Source of the DNA: Paracoccaceae bacterium
GTDB lineage: Bacteria; Pseudomonadota; Alphaproteobacteria; Rhodobacterales; Rhodobacteraceae
DNA length: 9,668 nucleotides
Reading direction: 5' to 3'
Assembly (NCBI GenBank): GCA_003511785.1
Contig: DOIS01000279.1
Location: forward strand, 1,532 to 11,199
The translations under genes and the position numbers were made by a program. Under the pieces are notes generated by a model, which was not told the origin of the DNA, ran no database searches, and worked only from the letters and a program-made list of their open reading frames with translations. Of this stretch, positions 7,337-9,668 are shown in pieces (the first letter of the stretch is position 1; each line of letters opens with the position of its first letter).

Positions 7337-7343
7337 GACCGCG

Positions 7344-8408
7344 TCAGCGCTCTGACACCCCCTCGTATCCGGTCATTTCCAGGTACCCGCGCCCCGCGTG
7401 GCTCCCCTTCACCCGCACCGGCCCCTCCCAATAGGGGAAGGAGGTCTCCATCCAGGCTTGCGGGTTCACCGCCGCCGCCTCCACATCCACTCCGCGCGCG
7501 GGCAGTTGCACCCGCCAGCGCGTGGGCACATCGCGCCCGGCCACGCGCGTCACCTCCAGCGGCGTGACCCGCAGCGCCCCGTCCGGCACCGGCGTGGCGG
7601 TCCCGTCCGGCGCGATCCAGGTGGCCGAGGTGTAATCCCCCAGCCGCGCGTCGCGCAGGCGGAAGCCCATCATCTTCGCGCCGGTCTCGAGGCTCAGCGA
7701 GAACCAGTCCCAGCCGTCCTGGCTCTCCGAGAGCGGCTGCGAGGACCATTCCCGATCGAGCCAGGCACTGCCCGTCACCGCGACCTCGCCCTCGGGCAGG
7801 CTCAGCGTGCCCTTGACGCTGTAGAAGGGCTGCGAATAATAGTAGCTGGCCTGCCCCTCGGCGGATTTAATCGAATAGCCCCGGTCGCCGTGATAGACCA
7901 ACGGCCCCTGCGCGCTCAGCCGTAGGTCATAGGCGAAGTCCGGCCCAGAGGCGGTCACGTGCAGCCGGTCCAGCCCGGCGCCCGCCACGCCCTCCATCCG
8001 CCAATCGTCGATCCAGGCCCGGAAGGGATCGACCGTGACTCCGGCCTGGCCGATCCCGCCCCGGGCGCGGCGCTCGGTGACGTGATGCGCCTCGGGCGTG
8101 GTCGCCGCGGCATGACCCATCCAGAGCTGCGGGCTGTCCCAGCCTTTCCCCTCGCGCGGCGCGAGCGCCGAGCGGAAGAGCGTCCATTGCACGCCCATGT
8201 CGCGGCCCTGCGTGTCGCGCAGGTTGGCTGTCAGGTACCACCATTCGATGCGATAGGCCGGGTGCGCCCCGTGATCGGCGGGAAACTCCAGCGCGCGGCC
8301 GCGTTCGGGCACGGCGAAGCCCTCCGCCTCGGTGCCCAGCCCGGCGAAACCCTGCGCCAGCGCGGCGGGGGCGATCAGCAGGAAGACCATCAGCGCCTTA
8401 ACGTTCAT
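7344..8408 (-). CDS. AttH/CrtC-like secreted lipocalin-type protein
   Basis: The 354-residue product opens with a Sec signal peptide (MNVKALMVFLLIAPAALAQ, likely cleaved near residue 19). The mature part resembles the AttH/CrtC-like fold (two lipocalin-like barrels): FPADHGAHPAYRIEWWYLTANL near residues 41-62, MGVQWTLFRSAL, LWMGHAAATTPEAHHV, YYYSQPFYSVKGTL, and the hallmark GSAWLDREWSSQPLSESQDGWDWFSL. Known family members include carotenoid 1,2-hydratase and the AttH component encoded beside ABC transporters of the AttEFGH type. The adjacent permease and signal peptide favour the transporter-associated kind over carotenoid synthesis. The ATG at 8408-8406 overlaps the end of the permease gene by 11 bp, with AAGGTG (8416-8421) 7 nt upstream inside it, indicating translational coupling. 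It probably binds a hydrophobic ligand in the periplasm; the ligand is unknown. Confidence 0.85.
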   Translation of the reverse strand: MNVKALMVFLLIAPAALAQGFAGLGTEAEGFAVPERGRALEFPADHGAHPAYRIEWWYLTANLRDTQGRDMGVQWTLFRSALAPREGKGWDSPQLWMGHAAATTPEAHHVTERRARGGIGQAGVTVDPFRAWIDDWRMEGVAGAGLDRLHVTASGPDFAYDLRLSAQGPLVYHGDRGYSIKSAEGQASYYYSQPFYSVKGTLSLPEGEVAVTGSAWLDREWSSQPLSESQDGWDWFSLSLETGAKMMGFRLRDARLGDYTSATWIAPDGTATPVPDGALRVTPLEVTRVAGRDVPTRWRVQLPARGVDVEAAAVNPQAWMETSFPYWEGPVRVKGSHAGRGYLEMTGYEGVSER

Positions 8409-9668
8409 TGGCAAACACCTTGAGCAGCTCCGAGGGCGGCACCCGGCGCAGCCGCAGCGCGGGCAGGGCGGCGGCCGCCGCCGCGGCGATGAGCGCCAGC
8501 GCGAAGAGCCGCAGCCAGTCGCCGGGGAAGAGATGCATCGGCAGGCGCCAGCCGAAGGCCTCGACATTGATGACGGCCAGCAGCACCCAGGCGAGAACCA
8601 GCCCCAGCGGCAGCGCGAAGAGCGCCGTGAGCCCCGCCAGCGCCAGGCTGCGCGCCAGTTCCAGCCGCGCCAGTCGCGCGCGCGTCAGCCCCAGCGCCCA
8701 GACCGGCGCCAGCTGCGGCAGGCGCGCGGACCAGAGCGTGAGCAGCGCGGTCAGGATGGCGAAGCCCGCCACGCCCAGCGTCAGCACGTTGAGCGCGCCC
8801 GTGACCACGAAGGTCTTGTCGAAGATCGCCAGCGACTGCGCCTTGACCGCCGGTTGATCGACCAGCGCGCGGAAGGGCAGGTCGAAGGCGGCACGCATCT
8901 CCTGCGCCAGCGCCTCGGCCCGGTCCGGGGCCACGCGGATGCCGAACTGCCGGTTCGGTGTCTCGGGATCGAGCGCCAAGAGCAGGTCGAGCGCCAGGAT
9001 GGCCTGGCCCTGCGGGTTGCCGTAGTCGGAATAGACGCCGGCCACCGGCAGGCTCAAATCGGGCGTCACCGCCAGCCGCGCGCCCGGCCAGAGATCGGCG
9101 CGGCGGGCCAGCTGCTCGTTGACCAGCAGCGCCTCGCCCGCCGCCACACGGTCCCAGACCCGGGGGCCTTCGGCGATCAAAGGCCAGTGGTCGCGATAGG
9201 TGGCGTGATCCTTGATGCCATAGACCTCGGCCGGCGCGCCGGCCAGATCGAAGCGGCTGGACCGGATCGGCAGCACGGCCTCGGTGCGGGGTACGAGCCA
9301 CTCGGCCAGGGCGGCGCCCTGCGCGTCGCTGCGCGCGGTGACGTAGAGCTCGGCCGCCAGCCGCTGATCCAGCCAGCCGGTGAAGGTCAGCCGGAAGCTC
9401 GACACCATCGTGCCCACCCCGATATTGGCCGCCAGCGCCAGCAAGAGCGCCATCTGCGCCAGGCTCAGGCTGGAGAGCTGGGCGCGCAGGTCGGCCCAGA
9501 ACCAGTCGCCCACCGGGCCGCGCGCGCCCTTTGCTCCCAGCCGCAGCGCCGCGTCGAGCGCCAGCGGCAGGAGCAGCGCCGCGCCCAGCATCAGCCCGGC
9601 CAGCAGGCCCGGCAGCACACCGGCCAGGAACATGCGCCCGACCGAAACCTCGACCGCGGCGGCATAGA
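8398..9668 (-). CDS. FtsX-like ABC transporter permease, 5'-partial (C-terminal 422 residues)
   Basis: The frame stays open to the right edge (last full codon 9666-9664, reading YAAAVEVSVGRMF), so this is the C-terminal part of a longer protein; the methionine at 9633 is internal. Visible order: a membrane segment (FLAGVLPGLLAGLMLGAALL); a second (LAQMALLLALAANIGVGTMV) that marks the start of the second half in duplicated FtsX permeases; a soluble periplasmic MacB-like domain of about 190 residues (GWLDQRLAAELYVTARSDAQ to KAQSLAIFDKTF); then three segments (LNVLTLGVAGFAILTALLTL; LAGLTALFALPLGLVLAWVL; WLRLFALALIAAAAAAALPA) and the cytoplasmic tail ending SELLKVFANER. This fits the long YbbP/AttF-G type permease with two FtsX repeats. 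An ATP-binding partner would be expected just upstream, beyond the window. The stop overlaps the attH-like start. Substrate is unknown; such systems often handle lipids or lipoproteins. Confidence 0.88.
   Translation of the reverse strand, partial: YAAAVEVSVGRMFLAGVLPGLLAGLMLGAALLLPLALDAALRLGAKGARGPVGDWFWADLRAQLSSLSLAQMALLLALAANIGVGTMVSSFRLTFTGWLDQRLAAELYVTARSDAQGAALAEWLVPRTEAVLPIRSSRFDLAGAPAEVYGIKDHATYRDHWPLIAEGPRVWDRVAAGEALLVNEQLARRADLWPGARLAVTPDLSLPVAGVYSDYGNPQGQAILALDLLLALDPETPNRQFGIRVAPDRAEALAQEMRAAFDLPFRALVDQPAVKAQSLAIFDKTFVVTGALNVLTLGVAGFAILTALLTLWSARLPQLAPVWALGLTRARLARLELARSLALAGLTALFALPLGLVLAWVLLAVINVEAFGWRLPMHLFPGDWLRLFALALIAAAAAAALPALRLRRVPPSELLKVFANER

Larger units (their letters stand above)
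7118..7343. other. Convergent intergenic region rich in inverted repeats
   Basis: This 226-bp gap separates the 3' ends of mfd and the attH-like gene. It holds no open frame of coding character. It has two short T-rich runs (7149-7162) just after mfd, a 10-bp palindrome TCTTGCAAGA (7206-7215), and a chain of hairpins at 7232-7254, 7261-7280 and 7309-7336. None of the hairpins has a clear U-tract, but together they could end transcription from both sides. Confidence 0.6.

Overview
The window looks like a chromosomal segment of a GC-rich alphaproteobacterium, most likely a marine member of the Rhodobacterales (Roseobacter group). Three things point that way. The Mfd sequence closely resembles remembered Rhodobacter/Roseobacter Mfd. 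HemB is a zinc-cysteine-free type. An ectoine hydroxylase, an RTX protein and an AttH/FtsX transporter pair occur together. This placement rests on remembered family features, not on a search.

Layout, left to right. Positions 1-635 (minus) hold the N-terminal part of an RTX calcium-binding repeat protein that runs off the left edge. Positions 636-757 are a short regulatory gap with a perfect 10-bp inverted repeat and a second imperfect hairpin. hemB (758-1759, minus) encodes 5-aminolevulinate dehydratase. A good intrinsic terminator at 1847-1878 separates it from ectD (1902-2856, minus), the ectoine 5-hydroxylase. A 193-bp divergent gap follows. On the plus strand comes a small four-helix membrane protein of unknown function (3050-3577) and then mfd (3630-7117), the transcription-repair coupling factor. 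A 226-bp convergent gap (7118-7343) is packed with inverted repeats. On the minus strand, an AttH/CrtC-like secreted lipocalin-type protein (7344-8408) overlaps the end of a FtsX-like ABC permease (8398-9668) that runs off the right edge.

The genes do not form one pathway. Haem/tetrapyrrole synthesis (hemB), compatible-solute modification (ectD), DNA repair (mfd) and an envelope ABC export or lipid-handling system (ftsX-attH) are separate units. The only clear operon is ftsX-attH, with an 11-bp overlap and a ribosome site inside the upstream gene. The small membrane gene and mfd are probably co-transcribed.

The most striking anomaly is that three genes carry single-base frameshifts at four places: two in the RTX gene, one in ectD and one in mfd. 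Each lies in or next to a short G/C run, and family-typical sequence resumes at once in the shifted frame. The simplest reading is uncorrected sequencing or assembly indels; real gene decay is the alternative. I found no convincing undescribed multi-gene system. The best non-coding candidates are the palindrome-rich element at 7206-7336 and the operator-like palindrome at 722-746.
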